From Methanoplanus limicola DSM 2279 (GTDB lineage: Archaea > Halobacteriota > Methanomicrobia > Methanomicrobiales > Methanomicrobiaceae), in contig NZ_CM001436.1 of the NCBI RefSeq assembly GCF_000243255.1, positions 2,072,957 to 2,136,956 on the forward strand: a stretch of 64,000 bases of DNA, in the 5' to 3' direction. The stretch's first letter is position 1. Each line of letters begins with the position of its first letter. Both the position numbers and the translations under genes were made by a program. Below the pieces are notes generated by a model. It did not search any database, was not told where the DNA came from, and saw only the letters and a list, made by a program, of their open reading frames with translations. Positions 17,874-25,392 of the stretch are shown here, piece by piece.

Positions 17874-18370
17874 GGCAGGTCACCATATCCAACCCTTTCC
17901 ATAATTTTGCTTAATTCTTCTACTGTAAACTGCTGCGATTTTGGAATATTTACAGTGACATTTTTTTCATTTGAAGTATCAGGCAAACCTCTCAATGATT
18001 CCCAATAACCACAATGATACATTGAAAGTTTTTCCTCAGTTTGATCAATCCATCTTTCGATTTCATCCGGAACAACCAGTACTAAAAGAATTCTGGGAAC
18101 CTGAACATTTTCAGGGCGTAAATCATTGTAATTCTTTATAGGCAGAGAAAATCTGATCCCATCACCGGATATTAAATTCTGCGATGTACATTTTAGCTGT
18201 AAATCTATTCTGGGAGAACGAATAGAACCCCTCCCGCCCCTCTCTGCGATTGAGAGATCGATGCTGTCATCATCCACGGAGGGTTCAAATAATGAAAATC
18301 CTGCAACAGTAGCTACAGCTCTGACATATGCTCTGCTAAACTGTTCTTTTTGCTGATTAATATTCATCAT
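17870..18370 (-). CDS. DUF4365 domain protein (PD-(D/E)XK-like, possible nuclease)
   Basis: 166 residues that match the DUF4365 pattern: DDDSIDLSI, then RIDLQLKCTS, FSLPIKNYNDLR, VPRILLVLVVPDEIERW and YHCGYWESLRG. The Asp...Q-x-K arrangement (SIDLSI followed by DLQLK) is what a PD-(D/E)XK-like active site would look like, and DUF4365 is often met near defence genes; nuclease activity is therefore plausible but unproven. It is the first gene of a two-gene unit with the uncharacterised 383-residue protein. A degraded stretch of a second, closely similar copy lies at 20656-20822. ATG 18370 and the next ATG are both usable starts. Confidence 0.8.
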   Translation of the reverse strand: MMNINQQKEQFSRAYVRAVATVAGFSLFEPSVDDDSIDLSIAERGGRGSIRSPRIDLQLKCTSQNLISGDGIRFSLPIKNYNDLRPENVQVPRILLVLVVPDEIERWIDQTEEKLSMYHCGYWESLRGLPDTSNEKNVTVNIPKSQQFTVEELSKIMERVGYGDLP

Positions 18371-18619
18371 ATAACATCATAAATCCCGAACAGAGTAATC
18401 TTTAGTTATAATCTGCCTTAAACGTAATGCTTCATTAGAAAAAAAGGCAGAGTATGTCCTTTTATTTCATTTCTTACGACACCGGGAGGATGTCCGGCAA
18501 TATAGTTTTTCAAAAAAAACGAAGGTAATAAAGCAAAATATTGACTTTGAATCCGGAAAATACTGCATCTCAGCCGATTTAGTAAAAAATCTCAGGAGAA
18601 TCTCCGGAAAGAAAAAACC

Positions 18620-19096
18620 TCAGTCATACGCCAGTCGTGTTTTCTCGTCTGAGAGTGTCGGTGCAGTCAGCCTCTCCCACAACACCGAATCCCATGTCTT
18701 CAGGTTTTTGTGGGTCTGATAGTATTTCTCCGGAATCGGATGCGTCCCGACAACTACTTCAAGGCCGTATTTATCCTTTATGAACTCTGAGAAATACTTT
18801 ATCCTCGGACAGGGCGGATAACCGACAACCATTCCGGTTGCGAGATGAATAACATCCACCCCGTTCTTCTTCATCTCCTCCGGTGCGTACTCGATATTCC
18901 CCCCCGGGCAACCGCCGCAGGAGGTATAACCTGCAACCTCAACCTCTTTGCCCTCATATATGCTGAATGCTCCCTCACGGTTATGCAGGGATCTGAGGCA
19001 CTTACCTCCGGCACATGAACTGTAACGGTCACAGATTATAATCCCGATTTTTATCTTTTCTTTCATCATAACGTCAGTACTTGTCTTGTCTTCCAT
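18620..19096 (-). CDS. CGGC domain protein (cysteine-rich, putative metal binding)
   Basis: 158 residues with the CGGC-domain cysteines: CDRYSSCAGGKC near the N-terminus, TSCGGCPGGN in the middle and YPPCPRIKYF later. The domain is common in methanogens and other anaerobes and is thought to bind metal or an iron-sulfur centre through these cysteines; no reaction is established. ATG 19096 is the furthest start; the ATG pair about ten codons later, before KEKIKIGIIICD, is equally plausible. It lies 79 bp downstream of cofH on the same strand and may be co-transcribed. Confidence 0.85.
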   Translation of the reverse strand: MEDKTSTDVMMKEKIKIGIIICDRYSSCAGGKCLRSLHNREGAFSIYEGKEVEVAGYTSCGGCPGGNIEYAPEEMKKNGVDVIHLATGMVVGYPPCPRIKYFSEFIKDKYGLEVVVGTHPIPEKYYQTHKNLKTWDSVLWERLTAPTLSDEKTRLAYD

Positions 19097-19175
19097 AATT
19101 ACACCATTTTAGTCAATTGTAATAATACGCTCTTTCAGCAATACAATCAGCTCTCACAGAAATGCATTATTCTGT

Positions 19176-20300
19176 TTAAACAATCTCATACAAAGTATTC
19201 CTCTGCATAAGTTCCCTTCCGGCATCTTCGGCCATCCGTCTCATCTCAGCCGGATCAAGGTACTCGGTATCCACAGCCCCGGCCTCTTTTGAAATACTCT
19301 CCTCAAACATGGTTCCGCCCAGATCGTTTCCGCCGGCCATTAATAATAGCTGCGCCAGCTTTTTTCCGGATTTAACCCATGAAATCTGGATATTGTCAAA
19401 ATTATCAAGATATAGCCTCGAAACCGCAATCATCAGAATATCTTCCCTGCCTGTTGCACCGGCGGCAGCACTGCCTGTCAGGTAAAGCGGCGTATTGTTG
19501 TGGATAAATGAAAGAGGCACAAATTCAAGGAAGCCGCCGGTGTCGTCCTGAATATCCCTCAGAATCCTGAGGTGTTCAACCCGGTCCTTCAGGCTCTCGA
19601 TATGGCCGTACATTATAGTGGCGGTGGTCCTTATCCCAAGTCCGTGTGCCTCCCGGATAATTCTCTCCCATGTCGCCGTATCAATCTTCCCCGGACAGAT
19701 AACTTCCCTGACCTCATCCACCAAAATCTCCGCAGCCGTTCCGCACATAGAGCCAAGCCCTGCCCTCTTCATCTGTTCAAGCATCTCAAGAGTTGTTATT
19801 CCACTCTTTTCTGCACCATACCAGACTTCCATTGGATTATGGGCATGAATGTGTATATCAGGGGCTGTCTCATGAATTGCCGAGAGAATCCCGGAATATG
19901 TATCACCGTCAAAATCCGGGTGAAGGCCTCCTACACTGCATATCTCGGTGACTTCCCTCTCCTTTGCAATAAGAACCTTCTGCCTTATCTCATCATAATT
20001 ATGGCAGAAAATATCCTCATCGCCGGTTTTTCTGCAAAAACTACAGAACCCGCAGGAATTAATACAGTTATTCGTGAAATTCAGATTCTGGTTTCTGACA
20101 TAAGTGACATAATCTCCAGCCTTCTCTTTTCTTATCATGTCTGCCGCAGCTGCAACCACAAAGACATCCATACCCTTTGCATTCAGGAGCGTAAGTGCCT
20201 GTTCATCTGTAAGGCGGCGCCCGCAAAGTGCATCATCAAGGACTTCAATGATGTCCTTGCTGGTGCAAAAATACATTTTTTTATCCTGTAAAGGATTCAT
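19176..20300 (-). CDS. cofH: FO synthase subunit 2, radical SAM enzyme
   Basis: 374 residues. The radical-SAM cluster motif is NNCINSCGFCSFC (about residues 77-89; CxxxCxxC), followed by EICSVGGLHPD, an HAHNPMEVWYGA segment and TTATIMYGHIES, which together are characteristic of CofH. CofH transfers the hydroxybenzyl group of tyrosine onto a flavin precursor and works with CofG to build FO, the chromophore of coenzyme F420. CofG is not in this window. The start ATG at 20300 is preferred, with an alternative at Met-9. F420 dependence is one of the arguments for a methanogen. Confidence 0.93.
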   Translation of the reverse strand: MNPLQDKKMYFCTSKDIIEVLDDALCGRRLTDEQALTLLNAKGMDVFVVAAAADMIRKEKAGDYVTYVRNQNLNFTNNCINSCGFCSFCRKTGDEDIFCHNYDEIRQKVLIAKEREVTEICSVGGLHPDFDGDTYSGILSAIHETAPDIHIHAHNPMEVWYGAEKSGITTLEMLEQMKRAGLGSMCGTAAEILVDEVREVICPGKIDTATWERIIREAHGLGIRTTATIMYGHIESLKDRVEHLRILRDIQDDTGGFLEFVPLSFIHNNTPLYLTGSAAAGATGREDILMIAVSRLYLDNFDNIQISWVKSGKKLAQLLLMAGGNDLGGTMFEESISKEAGAVDTEYLDPAEMRRMAEDAGRELMQRNTLYEIV

Positions 20301-20655
20301 TAGTTAGAGTTATACTGATATCATAATAAGATAACCTTTCCGGAAGACAAACGCCCGAAAAAGCTACGGAACAACAATAACTCCGGAAAATGAAGATAAA
20401 TGCCCCATGTGCAGACTGGACAGCGGATTTTCCCCAAAGGCAGAACCAGGCAGGCGCAGGTGCAGATGACAGGAACAGATCAGAAATTGCGGTGCGCACA
20501 CAAAATAAAAAAACGTCTTTTACAGACATACCAGATCGCTACACACACCACATTTGGAAAAAGATCGCGGAGTTATGCGCATCGGAGAGACTTTTGTGGT
20601 TCACTCCCACTCAGAAACAGCCCTGGCACTTAAACTGAACCATCAATATAACCAT

Positions 20656-20822
20656 CTAAGATTTCCATAGAACCTCACTTTGATCAATCCATATATCAAT
20701 TTCATCCGGAACAAGCAGTACTAAAAGAATTCTGGGAACCTGAACATTTTCCGGACGCAAATCATTATAATTTTTTATGGGGAGAGAAAATCTGATCTCT
20801 TCACCGGATATTGAATTCTCCC
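20656..20822 (-). pseudogene. Decayed second DUF4365 fragment
   Basis: Read leftward, about 52 codons end at a TAG (20658-20656) and include FSLPIKNYNDLRPENVQVPR and ILLVLLVPDEIDIWIDQ, nearly the same as residues about 65-118 of the DUF4365 protein at 17870-18370. The DNA is also closely similar to about 18046-18182. No start and neither end of the gene is present, so it is a remnant of a duplicate or of a second import. The preceding 355 bp (20301-20655) after the 5' end of cofH hold no recognisable gene. Confidence 0.75.
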
Positions 20823-20831
20823 GCCATTTGT

Positions 20832-21580
20832 TTATTTCAGAATTTTCCAGTACCCACCTTTGTCATGCCCAATACGCAGCAATTCATTATTTTCCTGCAA
20901 TTTCTTAAGGTTTCTTTCAATAGTGCGGGTTGATACATTAAGTTCTTCAGAAAGTTCAGCTATCGTCATATACGAATTTTTTCCAAGAAGCACCAATATC
21001 TTATGGTATGTTTTCTCCGACATTTTCTCCGACATTTTCTCCGACATTTTCTCCGGAGAATCCAATTTCTGGTCATAAGAATCTTCACTGGAAGAAGGTC
21101 TCCGGAAGATTATAGTGAACCAGTTCTCATTGACATCAAATTCCGGGCCGGAAAAACCATAATCTGCCATCGCATTCTTCATCCTTGAAATTCCGGAGCC
21201 TACCTTTTCAATAAGATCCATCCTCTGCATAAGCCCTGTAATGAGAGTATTTCTTGAAAGGCTCTTTCTGCCGAGATCTTCCATAGTCAGGCCATTTACA
21301 GGACCACCCGGATTTGTGATTTCAACCCTGTCCTGAAATACTTCAACAAGGATATTTGCCCCGTAAACATAGTAATCCCGGTGTGCGAGTGCATTCAAAA
21401 GACCCTCTCTTAAAGCCTCTTCCGGCAGTTCAAGTTTCTCCTCGTGGTTCGAGTTTTTCTTCGTGGGATCCGCTTTTGATGATGTAATATGAGTTCAGCC
21501 TGGATAAAAGGTAATTAATATAGTATGTATATAATCCTGAATTTGTGTGTAGAAATATTGAAGTATAATTATGATCATAC
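20832..21580 (-). pseudogene. Broken Schlafen/AlbA_2-type ATP-binding regulator, 5' end lost
   Basis: The intact 3' part (20832-21398) encodes ALREGLLNALAHRDY, then VEITNPGGPVNG, LGRKSLSRNTLI and VGSGISRMKNAM, the HATPase_c_4-like region that normally follows an N-terminal AlbA_2 (Schlafen) domain in proteins of about 450-500 residues. A winged-helix end follows (TIAELSEELNVSTRTIERNL). The 188-codon frame begins at a TTG that is an internal Leu of the full protein. Just upstream, a 19-base duplication repeating the HEEKLE codons shifts the frame (about 21435-21475), and beyond about 21580 the coding signal ends. The AlbA_2 domain is missing. It lies beside the decayed DUF4365 fragment, in a region of gene loss. 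Confidence 0.75.
21010..21056 (-). repeat. 12-bp coding repeat encoding MSEK
   Basis: Four near-perfect tandem copies of CATTTTCTCCGA (plus strand) encode PEKMSEKMSEKMSEK, between the ATPase-like and winged-helix parts of the broken regulator. It would be a flexible charged linker of variable length. Confidence 0.85.
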
Positions 21581-21786
21581 TGTTAGTAATTAGGATAAGA
21601 GTTGATGTTAAGATGATGCGATTTGGAAAGGCTCTTGGTACATTAAATTGGAAAACCGATAATATTCCAGTCATGGGATCAGAAAAAGGCTGGATTACAG
21701 ATTCAATCCGCAAAGAGATGAGATCTGGAAATGGAATTTCAAAAAGAGATCAAAAAAAGAGATCTTAAACATCCAAACTCATAAAA

Positions 21787-22869
21787 TTAAATATAATTTA
21801 TAGTTAGATCAATTATAATTTTCAATGAATCCAGACTATTTTCATTAAATAATGCAATTATAAAAATTGCAACAATAACAAACAGCGACAAAATTATAGA
21901 AGCCATAAAATAAAATTTATGGGGGATATAATATCCATCCTTCACAAAAGAAGCATAAAAATAACAATATGCTAACAGTGAGATGAGATAACTTAAACCA
22001 GTAGAAATCCCTAAATTCGGAATTTTTGAATATAATATATAGTTATAAGATATTGACATTATAAAAAGGCCTACAATAAGCAAATAGAATAGCGGAATTA
22101 TTGAAATTCCCACAATTTTATTAGACATTTCTGCAATATAAGAGAAAATATAGGTGAAATGTTCATTATTTACTCCAGACTTACTTTTATCACTAACAAA
22201 ATCAGAAATTAAATAGTTATACTTTCTTTTCCCTTCTAAAACCGAAATAAATGGCATCTCCAATTTTAATTGTTCTGGTTTTTTATCCAAACTATCATAT
22301 TTTCTTATTAATACACATTGATTACCTTCCAGATTACTATTTAAAGAGAACAAATCAATTTTACCAATACGCCACCCTAATGGCATCGTTATATAAAATT
22401 CCGGCTGTATATTTCCCCGAATTGAAAAATTTCCTTCTTTTTTTTGCCTAAAAAAATTGAAGCATCTTGAAGATATTTTAGTTTCGTTTTGATCTTCAAT
22501 ATCAGGATTCATTAGGATATATTCAAATTCAATTTTGACGTGCCTTAAATCAATTCCATTATTTTCCGAAGTATAATTATCATCAGTTTTAGAAACAATT
22601 GGATAATTATCTAATGAACCAAGATTCACCAGAATTTTGAATTCAGAGCCACAATTATCTTCCAAATATGCCAGTTCTTTATTATTTAAATTTCTGGCAT
22701 ACACTCTAAAACCTAAGAATTTGAGTGAGTCTAATGAAATAGGAATAAATTGCTCATTTACATATATATCCATAACCTGACGTATTTTTCTCCCGATATG
22801 GGGGTGAAATATCTCTTCTACATGCCACCAGGTTTGTTTGATCTCAATTACCATATCACAAAACACCAC
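21787..22869 (-). CDS. AT-rich membrane protein of unknown function
   Basis: 360 residues. The first about 220 are hydrophilic and strand-rich, and the last about 130 hold three or four transmembrane helices (IIPLFYLLIVGLFIMSISY; GLSYLISLLAYCYFYASF; FYFMASIILSLFVIVAIFII; plus a weaker first segment). I recognise no family. The base composition is visibly more AT-rich than the flanking core genes, and Ile, Asn and Lys codons dominate, which suits recent import. Start choice is uncertain between Met-1 and Met-6. No operon partner is evident. Confidence 0.7.
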   Translation of the reverse strand: MVFCDMVIEIKQTWWHVEEIFHPHIGRKIRQVMDIYVNEQFIPISLDSLKFLGFRVYARNLNNKELAYLEDNCGSEFKILVNLGSLDNYPIVSKTDDNYTSENNGIDLRHVKIEFEYILMNPDIEDQNETKISSRCFNFFRQKKEGNFSIRGNIQPEFYITMPLGWRIGKIDLFSLNSNLEGNQCVLIRKYDSLDKKPEQLKLEMPFISVLEGKRKYNYLISDFVSDKSKSGVNNEHFTYIFSYIAEMSNKIVGISIIPLFYLLIVGLFIMSISYNYILYSKIPNLGISTGLSYLISLLAYCYFYASFVKDGYYIPHKFYFMASIILSLFVIVAIFIIALFNENSLDSLKIIIDLTINYI

Positions 22870-23633
22870 AACTCAAATAATTGTAATTACAGACATAACA
22901 AATTTATATATATACGTTCGTCAATATCAACCATATGCCTCACCACAAATATTATTCATTTAAGTTTCAACAAATTTTTTTCTGTTTCCAATACTTTAAT
23001 TTCCCCTGAAATCAATTTTGGCAAAATTTCATCCCTAAGTTCCTTAAAATTCAGAGAGTTAGTTTTATTTATTATTCATCAATATATTAACCATCATTTT
23101 GATTATAAATAATATTGTAATTTTAAGGATTTTTAGATGGAAAAAAGGAAAAAAACATACTTTAAACGCCCTTCTGACGGGAAGGTATTTGAAACATTAT
23201 ATGAGCCCTGTTGTCAGAACTGTGGAACTCCACTGGCAAAAGAAAACAAATATTGTGATAAATGTACTTACAATATAAAAAATAAAGAAAATCCCCCCTT
23301 AATGAATTTTGCATTCGGCAAATATCTTAAATACGGAGAATACAATAATGATCCACTGAGTAATGAGATACGCAAATTTAAAAGTGATCCATCCTTATGT
23401 AAGCCACTCAGTGAATGCCTAATCCATGCAATGGATAATATGTACCCGTCATTAAAGCATCTGGAATGTATTGTTCCGGTTATGAACAACCCCGGACATG
23501 GTTTCAATCGCTTAAAATTACTGGGAGAAATACTATCTGAAAGGTATGGAATGGTACTTGTTGACTGTTTATATCAGAAAGATAATTATCCACGAATACA
23601 TACAATACAAAACCCCATTGAAAAAAGAAAAGC

Positions 23634-23800
23634 CATCAGGGGAAAAATCAGCTCTGACATACTCCCACGGCTAAAGCACGTGGGGTTCTGACGTTGTTTG
23701 ACATTCTTCAAACATTGCGTCGTGGGGTATCAGTGCTCCCATCGTGTACATCTCTTTCTGTACACGATCAACCATGCTTTTTTGACGATTTGCTATGTTG
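23634..23800 (-). ncRNA. Putative omega (reRNA) guide RNA of TnpB copy 1
   Basis: In this family the RNA bound by TnpB covers the 3' end of tnpB and the right end, then continues into flanking DNA, which serves as guide. Here the last tnpB codons lie inside the right-end hairpin, and the guide would read AGCTGATTTTTCCCCTGATG (minus strand, 23653-23634). The 5' limit is not visible in sequence; 23800 is nominal. Existence is inferred from the family, not from a transcript. Confidence 0.35.
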
Positions 23801-24714
23801 AATGCAGCATTTACATCAGCATGATCAACGTGGCCACAATGTGGACACTTAAACTCTTTTCCGTTACGAATTCCTATTTTACCACAAATTGAACAGTTTT
23901 GAGATGTATATGCAGGATCTATATAATACACCGGAACGCCAAGCAGCTTAGCCTTATATTCTACAAATAACTGTAGTTGATAAAATGACCAACTGTTCAA
24001 GGCGTATTTAAACGATTTACTCTGTTTCCGGGAGTTACGAATCCCTTTTAAATCTTCAAATACAAGACCTGCATTTTGTTCTTTAGCAATATTAACAATC
24101 CTGCGACTTATTTTATGGTTTAAATCTTTGACAATTCGGGATTCTTTATCCTTTATCTTCTTCAATTGTCTGAATTTTCCCTGTCTTTGAAGTCGTTTAC
24201 GAATTGCAGAATATTTATTGTGGATATGAAGTGCTTTTTTACCAAGCTTTTCAATTTTTCCAGTATCTGGATTTGCCAATACAGCAATATGGCCCGTAGT
24301 GTTCCGATCAACCCCTATAAATGCAGAGGGTATCATCTCGGACTCTTCTTTGACGGTGCACGATATATAAGCAAACTCTTTATCAATTTCAATTTGATTT
24401 ATTTTCTCAAAATCAGGGAATTGATAATTCAATGTTAATTTTAATGGAACTATTTTGATAATCCGATTATCTTTATCGACTCTGATTGATTGATTTGGAA
24501 TAACTAAATTTACATTATGTACTCGTTTAATCTTTTTCTGGTTACCATATTTCCGCAATATTTGGTTAGATATTGCTGATTTTAATCCAATATCTTTAAC
24601 TGCTTTAGAAGACCTGCACTTTGGATTCCTGACTGCAAACTCCGCTACTTTAAAGGCTTTTTTTAGGTCTTCAGTGAAGTCCTGATTGTGACGGATTTTA
24701 TAGGTCAGAATCAT
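23671..24714 (-). CDS. tnpB: TnpB, RNA-guided endonuclease of the IS element (copy 1)
   Basis: 347 residues from ATG 24714 (MILTYKIRHNQDFTED); an upstream in-frame start at 24777 lies inside tnpA and is not needed. RuvC acidic residues are present in FIGVDRNTTG (Asp), GLVFEDLKGI (Glu) and HADVNAAFNI (Asp). The zinc ribbon CSICGKIGIRNGKEFKCPHC lies between the last two. It therefore looks catalytically intact. TnpB cleaves DNA next to the element's target motif under guide-RNA direction, favouring retention of the element. The stop TAG (23673-23671) falls inside the right-end hairpin. It differs from copy 2 by two residues (Glu/Lys and Lys/Thr). Confidence 0.93.
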   Translation of the reverse strand: MILTYKIRHNQDFTEDLKKAFKVAEFAVRNPKCRSSKAVKDIGLKSAISNQILRKYGNQKKIKRVHNVNLVIPNQSIRVDKDNRIIKIVPLKLTLNYQFPDFEKINQIEIDKEFAYISCTVKEESEMIPSAFIGVDRNTTGHIAVLANPDTGKIEKLGKKALHIHNKYSAIRKRLQRQGKFRQLKKIKDKESRIVKDLNHKISRRIVNIAKEQNAGLVFEDLKGIRNSRKQSKSFKYALNSWSFYQLQLFVEYKAKLLGVPVYYIDPAYTSQNCSICGKIGIRNGKEFKCPHCGHVDHADVNAAFNIANRQKSMVDRVQKEMYTMGALIPHDAMFEECQTTSEPHVL

Positions 24715-24716
24715 AA

Positions 24717-25121
24717 TTAGTTCTTTTTTTGATCTTCGATGTATTTTTTTACAATTTCGTCTGAAATATGACCACAACTCTCACAATAATAACTTCTGGT
24801 CCATAATGTTGGAAGACGGGTTCTCAATGTGCTAAACTCCTGTCTTAAAATTCTTGAAGTATAACCTTTAAATTGCTGAATAACCCAATGTGGGCTTGCA
24901 GTTGGTTTTGTTTTAACAAATAAATGTAGGTGGTCCGGCATGATTTCCATAACTTCAATTATCACATCAATATCAGATGCCTTTTCATGCAATAACTCTT
25001 TCAACCTTACTGCAACATCTGGTTGTAGGACATTTCGCCTATATTTAGGACACCAAATAATATGATACCCAATATTATATACGCAGGTATTCGCATGAGT
25101 CCAGCGTTCTTTTTTTGCCAA
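24717..25121 (-). CDS. tnpA: TnpA, Y1 HUH transposase of the IS element (copy 1)
   Basis: 134 residues, the normal size. The HUH motif is PDHLHLFV (about residues 61-68), and the catalytic Tyr is probably that in EIVKKYIEDQ near the C-terminus. The stop TAA lies two bases before the tnpB ATG, so the two are co-translated. The enzyme cuts and joins single-stranded ends at the subterminal hairpins, inserting 3' of TTAC. The sequence is identical to the copy at 42984-43388. Confidence 0.95.
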   Translation of the reverse strand: MAKKERWTHANTCVYNIGYHIIWCPKYRRNVLQPDVAVRLKELLHEKASDIDVIIEVMEIMPDHLHLFVKTKPTASPHWVIQQFKGYTSRILRQEFSTLRTRLPTLWTRSYYCESCGHISDEIVKKYIEDQKKN

Positions 25122-25392
25122 CGGTATAATTATCTAGGGGTAAGAATATATAGTTATTGTCGTGATATAGACGCATTCATCCCACGACTAAAGTCGTGGG
25201 CTTTCTGCTGCCATGATCGTAATGAAAAATTTTATGACGAAACTGTATTACTAATAGACGATGTCTACACATATGGTACAACTAAAGAAGAATGCACGAG
25301 GATATTAAAACTAAATGGTGTCACACAGGTATGTTCCCTTGTTCTTGGGATAACTGTTTCAAAAGTCAGACTCAACCGTATGAGGAAATCTT

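Larger units (their letters stand above)
23654..25218 (-). mobile_element. IS200/IS605-family element, copy 1 (tnpA + tnpB)
   Basis: The element is 1,565 bp, with tnpA and tnpB both leftward. The left end (right-hand side here) follows a TTAC target on the minus strand and carries the perfect hairpin CCCACGACTAAAGTCGTGGG (25181-25200). The right end carries an imperfect hairpin CCCACG...CGTGGG (23664-23684). There is no target duplication, as expected for single-strand transposition by a Y1 transposase. The boundaries were set by comparison with copy 2 (41921-43485), which has the same length and three visible differences (24378/42645, 24455/42722 and 25123/43390). It interrupts comF. Confidence 0.93.

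Noticed and set aside
19572-20291. 239-codon frame opposite cofH
   Set aside because: It is antisense to a well-conserved radical SAM gene and has no domain-like features.
20281-20638. Small frames on both strands after the 5' end of cofH
   Set aside because: Low-complexity or Cys/Phe-rich translations without start signals; the stretch looks like non-coding or eroded sequence.
21571-21768. 65-codon plus-strand frame beside the broken regulator
   Set aside because: It overlaps the decayed antisense coding region, and no family or ribosome binding site was recognised.
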